From an uncultured Oscillospiraceae bacterium (GTDB lineage: Bacteria; Bacillota; Clostridia; Oscillospirales; Oscillospiraceae): a DNA stretch of 64,000 nucleotides. The number at the start of each line of letters is the position of its first letter. The first letter of the stretch is position 1. This document shows positions 26,050 to 34,871 of this stretch, piece after piece. The notes below the pieces were generated by a model. That model was given only the letters and a program-made list of their open reading frames with translations. It was not told the origin of the DNA and searched no databases. Made by a program: the position numbers and the translations under genes. The stretch spans positions 45,295 through 109,294 of the forward strand of contig CAKTJC010000005.1 in NCBI GenBank assembly GCA_934567355.1, written 5' to 3'.

Positions 26050-27042
26050 ATGGTGCTTCAGAAGAGACAGAAAAATATTCTTCCGATCCTTGGCGGAATT
26101 GTCCTGGTAATCGCATTTCCCTTCCTTGCCAATGCAGTTGGATATACATATGCCATTACCCTTGGATGCTATGTTGAGCTGTATTTTGTTGCCGTTTCGG
26201 GCTACGATATTTTGTTTGGCTTCTGCGGACAAATCAATATGGGCTTGGCAGGTTTCTATGCCATCGGTGCATACGGTTCCGCAATTCTGCATGCGTACTG
26301 CGGTGTTCCGATCGTGCTTTCCATGATCATTGCCTCCGTGGCGGCGTGTGTCGTCGGTGCAATTCTGGCTTATCCCTGCGCAAAATTGCAGTTCCATTTC
26401 CTGACGTTGGCGACAATTGCATTCGGCAATATCATCAACCAGATTCTCTCCCATTCCCCCGGCGGAATTACGGGCAATTTCAACGGAATGTATACCGAGC
26501 GTCCAGAGATTTTCGGCTTCAAGCTGACCTCCAACATGTCCTATTATTTCTTTGGACTTGTTTGCGTTGCCGTATTTATTTTTATCAAGCATCGCGTTGT
26601 TCATTCCAAGATGGGGCGTGCCTTCTCTGCAATCCGCGATAATGTGAAGGCGGCGGACGGCATGGGCATCAATGTCCGGCTTTATAAAATGCTGGCATTC
26701 GCGATCTGCGCATTCTTCACTGGATTCGCAGGGAGCATGTATGCACATCTGGTTGGCTTCCTCAGTCCCGATACCTTTACACAGAAGCAGTCGGTGCTGT
26801 TTTTGACGATGCTGATCTTCGGAGGGACGACGAGCTTCGGAGGCCCGCTGATTGGAGTTGTGTCGCTGATGCTGATCACAGAATCCATCCGCGCCTTCAC
26901 TGGGTACCAGACGCTGGTCTATGGCGTGATCATTATTCTTGTTGTCGTACTTCTGCCGAAGGGCGTGTTCGGTGAGATATTACAGCTGAAAGAGAAACTT
27001 CGCACAAAGAAAAAACAGTCTGCGGACAGAGAGGCGGTATAA
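26050..27042 (+). CDS. ABC permease, LivM type
   Basis: A 330-residue membrane protein with an N-terminal basic segment, about nine hydrophobic segments and the LivM blocks GQINMGLAGFYAIGAYGSA, GRAFSAIRDNVKAADGMGI (ATPase coupling loop) and FGGTTSFGGPLIG. The charged C-terminal tail (KEKLRTKKKQ) is cytoplasmic. GGGGGAG precedes the ATG at 26050, ten bases after the LivH-type stop. Confidence 0.92.
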   Translation: MVLQKRQKNILPILGGIVLVIAFPFLANAVGYTYAITLGCYVELYFVAVSGYDILFGFCGQINMGLAGFYAIGAYGSAILHAYCGVPIVLSMIIASVAACVVGAILAYPCAKLQFHFLTLATIAFGNIINQILSHSPGGITGNFNGMYTERPEIFGFKLTSNMSYYFFGLVCVAVFIFIKHRVVHSKMGRAFSAIRDNVKAADGMGINVRLYKMLAFAICAFFTGFAGSMYAHLVGFLSPDTFTQKQSVLFLTMLIFGGTTSFGGPLIGVVSLMLITESIRAFTGYQTLVYGVIIILVVVLLPKGVFGEILQLKEKLRTKKKQSADREAV

Positions 27043-27044
27043 CT

Positions 27045-27806
27045 GTGGCACTATTGGAAGCGAACAATATAACCATCAAGTTTGGTGGAATCACTGCAGT
27101 CAACAATGCCAGCCTCAAGGTCGAAAAGGGGAAAATCACCAGCCTGATTGGCCCCAACGGTGCGGGCAAAACCACGATGTTTAACTGCATTTCCGGCGTG
27201 TATAAGCCAAACGAGGGCGAGATCCTGTTTGACGGAAAGCACATCGAGGGTAAAAGATGCTTTGAAATCTGCACAGCAGGCATTTCCAGAACCTATCAGA
27301 TCATCAATCTGTTCTGGAAGATGACGGCTCTGGAAAATGTAATGGTGGGTTTCCATCCCCATGTAAAGTCATCGATTCTGGAATCCTTCCTCGGGACAAA
27401 AAAGCAGATCGCAGAAGAGCGGGAGCTGCGGGAGCGCGCCATGGAATATTTGGAGTTCGTCGGGATTCCAGAGACTGCCAATATGATTTCGAAAAATCTT
27501 TCCTACGGTAAGCAGCGTCTGCTGGAGATTGCACGTGGGCTTGCATCCGAGCCGCAGATCATTCTTTTGGATGAACCAGTGGCGGGCATGAACACCGTGG
27601 AAAAGGCAGCGTTCGATAAGCTGCTGCGCAGAATTATTGATCGCGGCGTAACCGTGCTGATGATCGAACATGATATGAACGTTATTATGGGAGTTTCCGA
27701 TTACATCTATGTATTGGAAAACGGTGTCATGATTGCCAGTGGAAGCCCGGAGCAGGTTCAGAATGACCCCGCTGTGATCAAAGCGTATTTGGGAGGTGAG
27801 CTGTAG
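27045..27806 (+). CDS. ABC transporter ATP-binding protein, LivG type
   Basis: A 253-residue ATPase with Walker A GPNGAGKTT (about residues 36-44), a LivG-type signature loop KNLSYGKQRLLEIARGL in place of LSGGQ, and Walker B IILLDEPVAGMN. The LSYG variant is common in LivG proteins. It starts with GTG two bases after the previous stop, with GAGGCGG upstream. One base is shared with the following gene. Confidence 0.93.
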   Translation: MALLEANNITIKFGGITAVNNASLKVEKGKITSLIGPNGAGKTTMFNCISGVYKPNEGEILFDGKHIEGKRCFEICTAGISRTYQIINLFWKMTALENVMVGFHPHVKSSILESFLGTKKQIAEERELRERAMEYLEFVGIPETANMISKNLSYGKQRLLEIARGLASEPQIILLDEPVAGMNTVEKAAFDKLLRRIIDRGVTVLMIEHDMNVIMGVSDYIYVLENGVMIASGSPEQVQNDPAVIKAYLGGEL

Positions 27807-28528
27807 TGGGCGCATTGTTGGAGCTGGTGGATTTCAGGTATAATTACGGAGGCGTCCAGGCCGTAAAGGGAATTAACCTCCAAATCCAGGAGGGGGAAAT
27901 CGTCACCCTGATCGGAGCAAACGGCGCCGGAAAGTCCACGACCATGCGTACGATCTGCGGCCTGACAGAGCCGCACGGCGTGCATGGCAGGATTATATAT
28001 GGCGGAAAAGAAATCCAGAAGATGAGCGGTCATAAAATAGCTGCCATGGGACTGTCCCATGTTATTGAAGGCCGCCATGTTTTTAGCAAGCTTACCGTGG
28101 ATGAAAATCTGGACATGGGCGCATTCCTTCGGAAAGATACCAAAAATATCAAAGCGGATAAGGAAGAAATGTACCGCCTTTTTCCGCGGCTTTTAGAGCG
28201 CAAGACTTCCTTCGGCAGCAATCTTTCCGGCGGCGAGCAGCAGATGCTTGCCATCGCGAGAGTGCTGATGAACCACCCCAAAATGATTCTCCTGGACGAG
28301 CCGTCTTTGGGCTTGGCTCCGATTATTGTTACGGAGGTTTTTAAGGCAATCAAGCGCCTAAATGAGGAAGAGGGAATTACCATTTTCTTTGTGGAGCAAA
28401 ATTCCAAAATTGCGCTTAACTCCGCACAGAGAGGCTATGTGATGCAGACCGGTGAAATTGTTGCCAGCGGAACCTGCGACGATCTGCGCAGTGACGAGGC
28501 TGTGAAAAAAGCCTATCTGGGCGAATGA
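27806..28528 (+). CDS. ABC transporter ATP-binding protein, LivF type
   Basis: A 240-residue ATPase with Walker A GANGAGKST, signature NLSGGEQQMLAIARVL and Walker B MILLDEPSLGLAP, all typical of LivF. It begins with GTG, overlapping the LivG-type stop by one base. It ends the operon that starts at 18927 and is followed by a strong terminator. Confidence 0.93.
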   Translation: MGALLELVDFRYNYGGVQAVKGINLQIQEGEIVTLIGANGAGKSTTMRTICGLTEPHGVHGRIIYGGKEIQKMSGHKIAAMGLSHVIEGRHVFSKLTVDENLDMGAFLRKDTKNIKADKEEMYRLFPRLLERKTSFGSNLSGGEQQMLAIARVLMNHPKMILLDEPSLGLAPIIVTEVFKAIKRLNEEEGITIFFVEQNSKIALNSAQRGYVMQTGEIVASGTCDDLRSDEAVKKAYLGE

Positions 28529-28567
28529 GCCATTCCCGGTAGTCCGGGGCAAAGAAAGCAGAATCCA

Positions 28568-28598
28568 AGAGGGGACGGGCGTATCGCCTGTCCCCTCT
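28568..28598 (+). terminator. terminator of the transketolase/importer operon
   Basis: Fourteen-base stem AGAGGGGACGGGCG / CGCCTGTCCCCTCT with a three-base loop and one G-U pair, 40 bases past the LivF-type stop, followed by AATTACT. Confidence 0.75.
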
Positions 28599-28604
28599 AA
28601 TTAC

Positions 28605-28709
28605 TAAGGAAACACGCTAACGGCCTCTCTATCATACATTCATGTATGATTTTACATTTTTCCGTCCTGTACCTCCCCTTGTTTGCAAAATGCGAAATTA
28701 GTTTCCTTA
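28605..28709. repeat. short region bounded by a 9-bp inverted repeat
   Basis: TAAGGAAAC (28605-28613) and GTTTCCTTA (28701-28709) face each other over 105 bp of AT-rich non-coding sequence, which also contains ATCATACA-ttca-TGTATGAT. It could be a small mobile-element remnant or chance. The rest of the 383-bp gap 28529-28911 holds a terminator, promoter and operator. Confidence 0.3.
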
Positions 28710-28849
28710 TCAGGTATTTGCATGTCCAAGTTGGCTGTTCAGAAAAAGCAAAAAATATTATGGAAACGCAGCATTATGCACAGTTTTTAGTATCTGTTTT
28801 CTATCAAATTGACTTGCTGCATTTGAGAAAGTAGTTTCGTTAAGAGTCG

Positions 28850-28878
28850 TTGACGAGGGATCTGCAGGGTGATATATT
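28850..28878 (+). promoter_or_regulatory. promoter of the starch-binding protein gene
   Basis: TTGACG (28850-28855), 17-bp spacer, TATATT (28873-28878). The leader would be only about 27 bases long. Confidence 0.8.
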
Positions 28879-28894
28879 GGATTCATCCAATATA
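28873..28894. promoter_or_regulatory. palindromic operator over the -10 element
   Basis: A perfect inverted repeat of ten bases, TATATTGGAT and ATCCAATATA, separated by TC. It covers the -10 element and the expected transcription start, ending a few bases before AGGAGG. The position fits a repressor site. It lacks the CG centre of most LacI-family operators, so the LacI protein at 34939 is not an obvious partner. Confidence 0.6.
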
Positions 28895-28911
28895 AACAGG
28901 AGGGAAATTCA

Positions 28912-29922
28912 ATGAAAAAGACACTTATCCTTTTGCTGACGGTACTGCTGATGCTGTCCGCTCTGCCGATTGCTGCAATGGCACAGGAGGCGCAGGACGC
29001 TGAAGAACCCGCCATGGTGCCGGTGGCGGTTTATGTCCCGGAGGGCTGGGATGCCCCCAATCTGTGGGCCTGGGCGGATGATGGCACCAACGCTTTCACA
29101 GCTTGGCCCGGCGAAGAGCTGGATGAACTGGCTGAGGGATGGTACTACACCTATGTGCCCGAATTCGTACAGAATGTGATCGTCAGCGCCAACCAGGGCA
29201 CCGACGATGCCGTACAGACCGGCGCGTTGGCTGTGGAGGCCGGCAAAGAGGTCTGGATCACCGTGGCAGAGGATCTGACCGCCGAAATTGCCTACGAGGC
29301 GCAGCTGCGGACAGAGATCCCGGAGTATGTGGAGCGGTTTGTAGTGCATGCCTACGTTCCCCTGTCCTGGAAGACCGCCAATCTGTGGGCCTGGTCCGCT
29401 CCGGACGGCGCCAATGCCTTTGAAAGCTGGCCCGGCAAGGAGATGAAGGAGGGCGCAGACGGCTGGTTCACCTGCAAGGCTCCCGTGTGGGTCAATTCCC
29501 TGATCGTCAGCGGCAATGACAGCGAAGTGCAGACCGAGGACATCGCCATCGAGGGCAAGGAGCTCTGGCTCACCGTTTACAAGGACCTGACCTTTGATGT
29601 CAGCTATGAGGATCCCAACAAGGCCGTGGAAGATGTCACCGTCCACGTGCAGGTTCCCGCCGATTGGGCAGAGCCCTGCTGCTGGGCCTGGTCGGCCCCC
29701 GACGGCACCAATGCTTTCGCCAACTGGCCCGGCGAAGCGCTGGAGCAGGACGGCGACTGGTACACCATCCAGGTGCCCGGCTGGATCAACTCTGTGATCA
29801 TCAATGCCAACGGCGGCACGGTGCAGACCACCGATCTGTCCGTGGAGGTTGGCAGAGAACTCTGGATCACCGTCAAGGATGCCGAGACCGCCGAGGTTTC
29901 CTACGAAGCGCCCCAGGCATAA
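28912..29922 (+). CDS. secreted protein of three tandem starch-binding (CBM26-like) modules
   Basis: The 336-residue precursor has a signal peptide (MKKTLILLLTVLLMLSALP, cut probably after AMA near residue 24). Three repeats of about 90 residues follow: roughly 36-130, 142-232 and 241-332. Each has the pattern V-x-VP-x-W, LWAW (third copy CCWAW), AF-x-x-WPG, a W-[YF]-T stretch, a [VI]-x-N-x-[VIL]-[IV] strand, an AVQT/EVQT/TVQT strand and a final [LIV]W[IL]TV. This is the layout of starch-binding CBM26-type modules. No catalytic domain, anchor or lipobox is present. It precedes a maltodextrin-type importer and a GH13 enzyme. Starch binding is inferred from repeat pattern and context. Confidence 0.8.
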   Translation: MKKTLILLLTVLLMLSALPIAAMAQEAQDAEEPAMVPVAVYVPEGWDAPNLWAWADDGTNAFTAWPGEELDELAEGWYYTYVPEFVQNVIVSANQGTDDAVQTGALAVEAGKEVWITVAEDLTAEIAYEAQLRTEIPEYVERFVVHAYVPLSWKTANLWAWSAPDGANAFESWPGKEMKEGADGWFTCKAPVWVNSLIVSGNDSEVQTEDIAIEGKELWLTVYKDLTFDVSYEDPNKAVEDVTVHVQVPADWAEPCCWAWSAPDGTNAFANWPGEALEQDGDWYTIQVPGWINSVIINANGGTVQTTDLSVEVGRELWITVKDAETAEVSYEAPQA

Positions 29923-29934
29923 TTCAATCTTTCT

Positions 29935-29970
29935 GCCGGGCGGGTACACCACAGCTGTGTACCCGCCGGC
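29935..29970 (+). terminator. intercistronic hairpin before the sugar-binding-protein gene
   Basis: Stem of 14 pairs with one bulged G: GCC(g)GGCGGGTACAC / GTGTACCCGCCGGC, seven-base loop, no U tract. Likely sets the ratio of the starch-binding protein to the importer proteins. Confidence 0.6.
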
Positions 29971-29990
29971 ACTGCATCAAGGAGGCATAT

Positions 29991-31202
29991 ATGAGAAAAC
30001 GACTGACGGCAATGCTCCTCTCCCTCTGTCTGCTGCTGACCCTGGTCGCCTGCGGCGCAGATGGCACCGCATCCGGCGGCAGCAAGAAGCTGGTCATCTG
30101 GCACGATAAGGAGGACGCAGTGATCGCGGCACTGCTGGACTATCTGCATACCGCTGTGCCGGATCTGGAGATCGTATTTGAAAAGAAGACCAGCCTGACG
30201 GACTCTTTGAAGCTGGTGGGCAACGACCCGGGAGCCGCACCGGACTTATTCCTGTTCGCCCACGACAAGATCGGTGTGTTTGCCGAGATGGGTATTCTGG
30301 CGCCGGTAGAGCCGCTGCTGGAAGAGGGAACGCTGGATGCTTTTCTCCCCATGACACTCAGCGCCGCCAGCTACAAAGGGACGCTGTATCAGCTGCCGCT
30401 GTACTTTGAGACGCTGCTCTTTATGTACAACCGCAAGTATATGCTGGAATCGGATGTGCCCGCCACCACCGAAGCACTCTACCGGTATATGGAGGACAAC
30501 ACCGGACGGGGGCGCTACGGCTTCGTGGAGCAGCACAGCACCGCCTACTATGCGGCAGCCTGGATCCACGGTTTCGGCGGCTCCATCATCGACAGCAGCG
30601 GCACTCCCTTCCCGGAGGAACAGGCAGTGACGGATGCGCTGCAATATCATCTGAAATTTGTGGAGCTGATGCCCGGTGAAACGGAATACAGCACTGTCAA
30701 TACCCTCTTCCTGGAGGGCAAGGCAGACGCTACCATTGGCGGGCCCTGGATGGTTCCTTCCGCCCGGGCCGCAGGCATTGACCTGGGCATTGCGCCCATG
30801 CCCACGGTGGATGAAACCGGTCTATCCCTGGCTCCCTACTCCGGCGTGCAGGGCATCCACGTTCTGAAATACGCAGCGGAGAAAAAACACGATGCCGTTG
30901 CATCCCTTCTTGCCGCCCTCTCCCAGCCGGAGATCGGCACCGCTCTGGCCCTGGCCAGCGGCTGTGCCCCGGCAAACAGCGCCTGCTACAGCGACGCCCG
31001 GGTGGCAGACGATCCGCTGGTGCAGGCCATGCGCACCACAGCGGAGATCGCCGTGCCCATGCCCAACATTCCGGAAATGGATGTGATGTGGACAGTGGTC
31101 AGCAATCTTCTGACCGATGTGAATCTGTCCGGCAAAGACATTGCCTCCAGCTTCCAGGCCGCCAAGGCTCAGGCACAGAGCCTGATCGCAGGGATGAAAT
31201 AA
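29991..31202 (+). CDS. maltodextrin-type ABC substrate-binding lipoprotein (family 1)
   Basis: A 403-residue precursor with lipobox LVAC (Cys19) followed by GADGTASGG, then a family 1 extracellular solute-binding domain: KLVIWHDKEDAVIAALL, APDLFLFAHDKIGVFAE, LYQLPLYFETLLFMYN and ATIGGPWMVPS. These match maltose/maltodextrin-binding proteins. GGAGG precedes the ATG; longer upstream frames lack a ribosome site and would bury the signal peptide. It is followed immediately by two permease genes and an amylase. Confidence 0.93.
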   Translation: MRKRLTAMLLSLCLLLTLVACGADGTASGGSKKLVIWHDKEDAVIAALLDYLHTAVPDLEIVFEKKTSLTDSLKLVGNDPGAAPDLFLFAHDKIGVFAEMGILAPVEPLLEEGTLDAFLPMTLSAASYKGTLYQLPLYFETLLFMYNRKYMLESDVPATTEALYRYMEDNTGRGRYGFVEQHSTAYYAAAWIHGFGGSIIDSSGTPFPEEQAVTDALQYHLKFVELMPGETEYSTVNTLFLEGKADATIGGPWMVPSARAAGIDLGIAPMPTVDETGLSLAPYSGVQGIHVLKYAAEKKHDAVASLLAALSQPEIGTALALASGCAPANSACYSDARVADDPLVQAMRTTAEIAVPMPNIPEMDVMWTVVSNLLTDVNLSGKDIASSFQAAKAQAQSLIAGMK

Positions 31203-32096
31203 ATGAAAGAGAATCAGAAAAAGAGCTATTTGCAGTCCTATGCCTGGTCGGCCCCGTCGCTGATATTGATCGGACTGATGGTGGTATTTCCCATTCTCTA
31301 TACCTTCTATATCAGTCTGACCAATATGAATGTATACCACTGGTTTGACTTCACCGTGGTCGGGCTGGACAACTATATCCGGGCACTGTTCGTATTTGAT
31401 TCCGGCTTTCTGTCTGCCCTGCTGGCTACGGTTTGCTGGACGATTGTAAACATGGTGCTTCAGCTGGTGATCGCCTTTGTGCTGGCCAATCTTCTGAACG
31501 TTCAAAAGCTGCGGCTGCGGAAGCTCTACAAAACGGTACTCATGTTTCCCTGGGCCATGCCCGGGTACGTAGGCATCCTGCTGTGGAAAACCGGCATGTT
31601 CAATACCCAGTTTGGGCTGCTGAATCAGTGGATGAACCGGCTGGGCTTTGCAGCGGTGCGGTGGCTCTCCTCGGATATTTCCGCATTTTTGTGCTGTACG
31701 GTGGTAAATCTTTGGCTGGCACTGCCCTTCATGATCATGATCATGGACGGCGCGCTGCAAAGCATCGACCGAAGCTATTATGAAAGCGCCCGTCTGGACG
31801 GCGCCGGTGCCTTCGCCCGGGCAAGGTACATCACCATTCCCGCTATGCGGCCGATCATCGCACCGGCGGTAATCATTACGGTGTTCACTACCTTCAAGCA
31901 GTTCGACGTGGTATATCTGCTGACCCAGCAGGCCGGAGCAAAAACCGGTTCCGGGTTCCACACCATTTTGACCTACGCCTACGAGAACGCCTTTATCACC
32001 AATAATTATGGCTATTCCTCCGCCATCTCCATGATTATTTTCGCGCTTCTGCTGCTGTTCTCCGCAAAATTCCAGTTGAAGGAGGATGCCGCATGA
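31203..32096 (+). CDS. sugar ABC permease, MalF type
   Basis: A 297-residue membrane protein with about six helices and the EAA loop YYESARLDGAGAFARARYIT, which contacts the ATPase. Its ATG directly follows the binding-protein stop and its end overlaps the MalG-type gene by four bases. Unlike enterobacterial MalF it lacks the large periplasmic domain, as is normal in Firmicutes. Confidence 0.93.
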   Translation: MKENQKKSYLQSYAWSAPSLILIGLMVVFPILYTFYISLTNMNVYHWFDFTVVGLDNYIRALFVFDSGFLSALLATVCWTIVNMVLQLVIAFVLANLLNVQKLRLRKLYKTVLMFPWAMPGYVGILLWKTGMFNTQFGLLNQWMNRLGFAAVRWLSSDISAFLCCTVVNLWLALPFMIMIMDGALQSIDRSYYESARLDGAGAFARARYITIPAMRPIIAPAVIITVFTTFKQFDVVYLLTQQAGAKTGSGFHTILTYAYENAFITNNYGYSSAISMIIFALLLLFSAKFQLKEDAA

Positions 32097-32938
32097 CCAA
32101 ACGGAAATGGAAAGAGCGCACAGGGCTTGCCGCGCTGAATCTGTTCTTCATCACGCTGTGCTTTATCACTCTGGTTCCCATTCTCTATGCGCTGAGCATT
32201 TCCTTCAGCGGCTCCAACAGTCTGCTCAGCTCGGACTTCTCCTTTATTCCCAAGAATTTCACCTTAAAAAACTATCACGAGGTGCTGTTTGGAGAAAATA
32301 TTACCGTCTGGTTCCGCAATACCGTATTTCTGGCGGCGGTAACGGTGCTGCTCTCGCTGGCAGTGGCCGTTCCGGCAGCCTACTGCTTCTCCCGGCGGCA
32401 CTTCCCGGGGCGCCGGACCATCCTGCGCTGTCTGGTGCTGCTGAACTCCTTCCCGGCGATTCTTTCCATGTTCGCCATCTATCGGCTGCTGCGTCCCATG
32501 GGGCTGGTAAACACCCGGGCGGGGTTGATTCTGGTGTATACCGGCACCATGGCCGTATTCAGCCTGTGGAATACCAAGGGCTATTTTGACACCATTCCGG
32601 CGGAAATCGAAGAGGCTGCCCGGATGGACGGTGCGTCCGATTTCCAGATCGTGCTGAAGATCGTGCTGCCTCTGGCAAAACCCAGCATCGTCACGACAGC
32701 GCTGCAGGTACTGATCTATGTGTGGAACGAGTACATCTACGCCACCACCTTCCTCACCGGCGAAAGCAAATATACCCTGGCCGCCGGACTGAACGCCTTG
32801 CAGGCCACTGAAATGACGGGCTCCTGGCCGATATTCTCTGCCGCCGCCATCACAGTTTCCCTGCCGGTACTGATCATCTTCTTCCTGTGCCAGAAATACA
32901 TGACCTCCGGGTTGACCGCAGGAGGTGTGAAGGGATGA
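32093..32938 (+). CDS. sugar ABC permease, MalG type
   Basis: A 281-residue membrane protein with six helices and the EAA loop EIEEAARMDGASDFQIVLKI. It overlaps its neighbours by four bases on both sides (ATGA), showing tight coupling. No ATPase gene is present in this operon, so the importer must use a shared MsmX/UgpC-type ATPase encoded elsewhere. Confidence 0.93.
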   Translation: MTKRKWKERTGLAALNLFFITLCFITLVPILYALSISFSGSNSLLSSDFSFIPKNFTLKNYHEVLFGENITVWFRNTVFLAAVTVLLSLAVAVPAAYCFSRRHFPGRRTILRCLVLLNSFPAILSMFAIYRLLRPMGLVNTRAGLILVYTGTMAVFSLWNTKGYFDTIPAEIEEAARMDGASDFQIVLKIVLPLAKPSIVTTALQVLIYVWNEYIYATTFLTGESKYTLAAGLNALQATEMTGSWPIFSAAAITVSLPVLIIFFLCQKYMTSGLTAGGVKG

Positions 32939-34650
32939 AGCTGGATGCCATTTTGCATCTGCCCATGTCGGAATACTGCTGCGGACTGGACGAGGATCAC
33001 ATTGTCTACCGTCTGCGCTGCGCCAGAGGGGATCTGAAAAAAGTCACCCTGTTCTATGGGGATACCGCCTGCCGGGTCACGCCCATTTTATTCACGCCCG
33101 TCCCCATGGAGCAAGTCCTCAGCGACCAATACCACGACTATTGGCAGGTCATCGTCAGGAGTCCCTACGACCGGGTATACTATTATTTTTTGCTGGATGA
33201 CGGGGCGTCCTCCCTGCTCTACTACGGTGACGTGTTCACCGACCATCTGGTGGATGACCGCTCCCAATACTTCAAGCTGCCCTTCAATCACCGGGCGGAC
33301 ATTGCATCGGTGCCCGCATGGGTACAGGATGCCATCGTCTACAACATTTTCCCGGACAGCTTTGCCTCCGGCAAATGCCGGATCTCCGGGGAGGGTGCAG
33401 CAATGCCCTTCGGAGATCAGACCGTCCGGGGCAGGCTGGGAGGGACGCTGGCGGGCATTGCAGAAAATGTGGAGTATCTCAAGGCACTGGGCATTAACTG
33501 CGTATACCTGAATCCGATTTTTACGGCAGGAGAATACCACAAGTATGACCTGCTGGACTATTTCCACGTGGATCCCTGCTTTGGGGGCAATGAGGCTTTC
33601 CGCACGCTGGTGGAAACGCTTCATGCGGAAGGCATCCGAATTCTCATCGACGGAGTATTCAATCACTGCGGCTGGTATTTCTTTGCCTTTGACGATGTGG
33701 TAAAGCGCCAGGAGGCCTCCCCTTACCGGGATTGGTTCTACCGGCTCACCTTCCCGGTGACGCGGCCGGAAACCATGGAGGAAATTCCGGGCTATGCCTG
33801 CTTTGCCTATGAGCGGATGATGCCGAAGCTGAACACTGCCAATCCGGAGGTGCAGGACTATTTCTGCAGGGTCGGCGCCTATTGGGTACGGGAATTCGGC
33901 ATCGACGGCTGGCGGCTGGACGTTGCCAGCGAGGTAAACGACGGCTTCTGGCGAGCTTTCCGCCATGCCGTCAAGCAGGTCAATCCCGATGCGCTGCTGA
34001 TCGGCGAGGTATGGGAGAGCGCCGGCCATTGGCTCCAGGGGGATATGTTCGACTCCACCATGAATTATGATTTTCGGAAGCACTGCGCCCTCTTTTTCGC
34101 CGAGGGATGTATTGACAGCGCGGAATTCTCCGGACGGATCACCAATATGCTGATGCGCTACCGTTTGCAGATGCTGCCCGCACAGCTCAATCTGCTGGAC
34201 AGTCACGACGTCAGCCGCTTTCTGTCCCTCTGCGGCGGCGATAGGGCGCGTCTTCGCCTGGCTCTGCTGTTTCTGTTCTGCTTCGTTGGGATGCCCACAG
34301 TCTTCTATGGCGACGAACTGGGCGTTCAGGGCATGGCAGAGGAGGAATACCGCGCTCCTATGCCCTGGGATGGCGGGGATCTGAACCTGCTGAGCTTCTG
34401 CCGCAAGGCAATTGCTCTGCGCCGGGAACTTGCTCCCCTGCGCCGGGGGAACTTCCGGATGGTCAGCGCGGAGCCGGGCAGCCGCCTGCTGATATTCCGG
34501 CGAAGCTTTGAGGGTGAAACCGTTGCCGTATGTCTTAATGCCGATTCTGTGCCACACCCGCTGCCTGCCATTGCCGGGAGCTGCCGCTGGGCCGAAGGGC
34601 TTCGCAGCGGCACACTGGACGCAATGAGCTTTGCCGTATTTGCCGGCTGA
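32935..34650 (+). CDS. GH13 alpha-glucan hydrolase, neopullulanase/cyclomaltodextrinase type, intracellular
   Basis: A 571-residue enzyme without signal peptide. An N-terminal beta domain (about 1-115, CBM34-like) precedes the GH13 barrel, with DGVFNH (239-244), nucleophile Asp329 in GWRLDV, acid/base Glu358 in IGEVW and Asp425 in LDSHD. The N-terminal domain and length match neopullulanases, which cut imported maltodextrins or pullulan pieces. The ATG overlaps the MalG-type stop (ATGA). A short C-terminal beta domain closes the protein. The stop codon is followed immediately by a repeat element (34651). Confidence 0.93.
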   Translation: MKLDAILHLPMSEYCCGLDEDHIVYRLRCARGDLKKVTLFYGDTACRVTPILFTPVPMEQVLSDQYHDYWQVIVRSPYDRVYYYFLLDDGASSLLYYGDVFTDHLVDDRSQYFKLPFNHRADIASVPAWVQDAIVYNIFPDSFASGKCRISGEGAAMPFGDQTVRGRLGGTLAGIAENVEYLKALGINCVYLNPIFTAGEYHKYDLLDYFHVDPCFGGNEAFRTLVETLHAEGIRILIDGVFNHCGWYFFAFDDVVKRQEASPYRDWFYRLTFPVTRPETMEEIPGYACFAYERMMPKLNTANPEVQDYFCRVGAYWVREFGIDGWRLDVASEVNDGFWRAFRHAVKQVNPDALLIGEVWESAGHWLQGDMFDSTMNYDFRKHCALFFAEGCIDSAEFSGRITNMLMRYRLQMLPAQLNLLDSHDVSRFLSLCGGDRARLRLALLFLFCFVGMPTVFYGDELGVQGMAEEEYRAPMPWDGGDLNLLSFCRKAIALRRELAPLRRGNFRMVSAEPGSRLLIFRRSFEGETVAVCLNADSVPHPLPAIAGSCRWAEGLRSGTLDAMSFAVFAG

Positions 34651-34869
34651 GGAACCTCTGAACAAATCGACTTCGGCTGAGCAGCGGATCTTTTTCCCTA
34701 GCTGTGCGGTTTCAAAAGTGGGAAATATAGCGCAGCCGTTGCCGGCGGGAGCCGGCTTACGGATGCGGCATGCCCCTTGCGGGTACATACAGTATTCCTC
34801 CATTTTTGAAACCTTCATCCAGTGAAAAATCTCTCGCTGTCAGCTCTTGCCGATTTATTCAGAGCTTCC
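34651..34869. repeat. MITE-like element with long imperfect inverted arms (copy 1)
   Basis: The left arm starts GGAACCTCTGAACAAATCG. The right arm, read on the other strand, starts GGAAGCTCTGAATAAATCG (17 of 19 equal). Similarity goes on for about 70 bp, including AGCAGCGG/ACAGCGAG, TTTTTC and GGTTTCAAAA. The 219-bp unit has no reading frame and begins directly after the amylase stop codon. No clear target duplication is visible. Relatives lie at 41000-41151 and 36002-36033. Confidence 0.7.
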
Positions 34870-34871
34870 CT

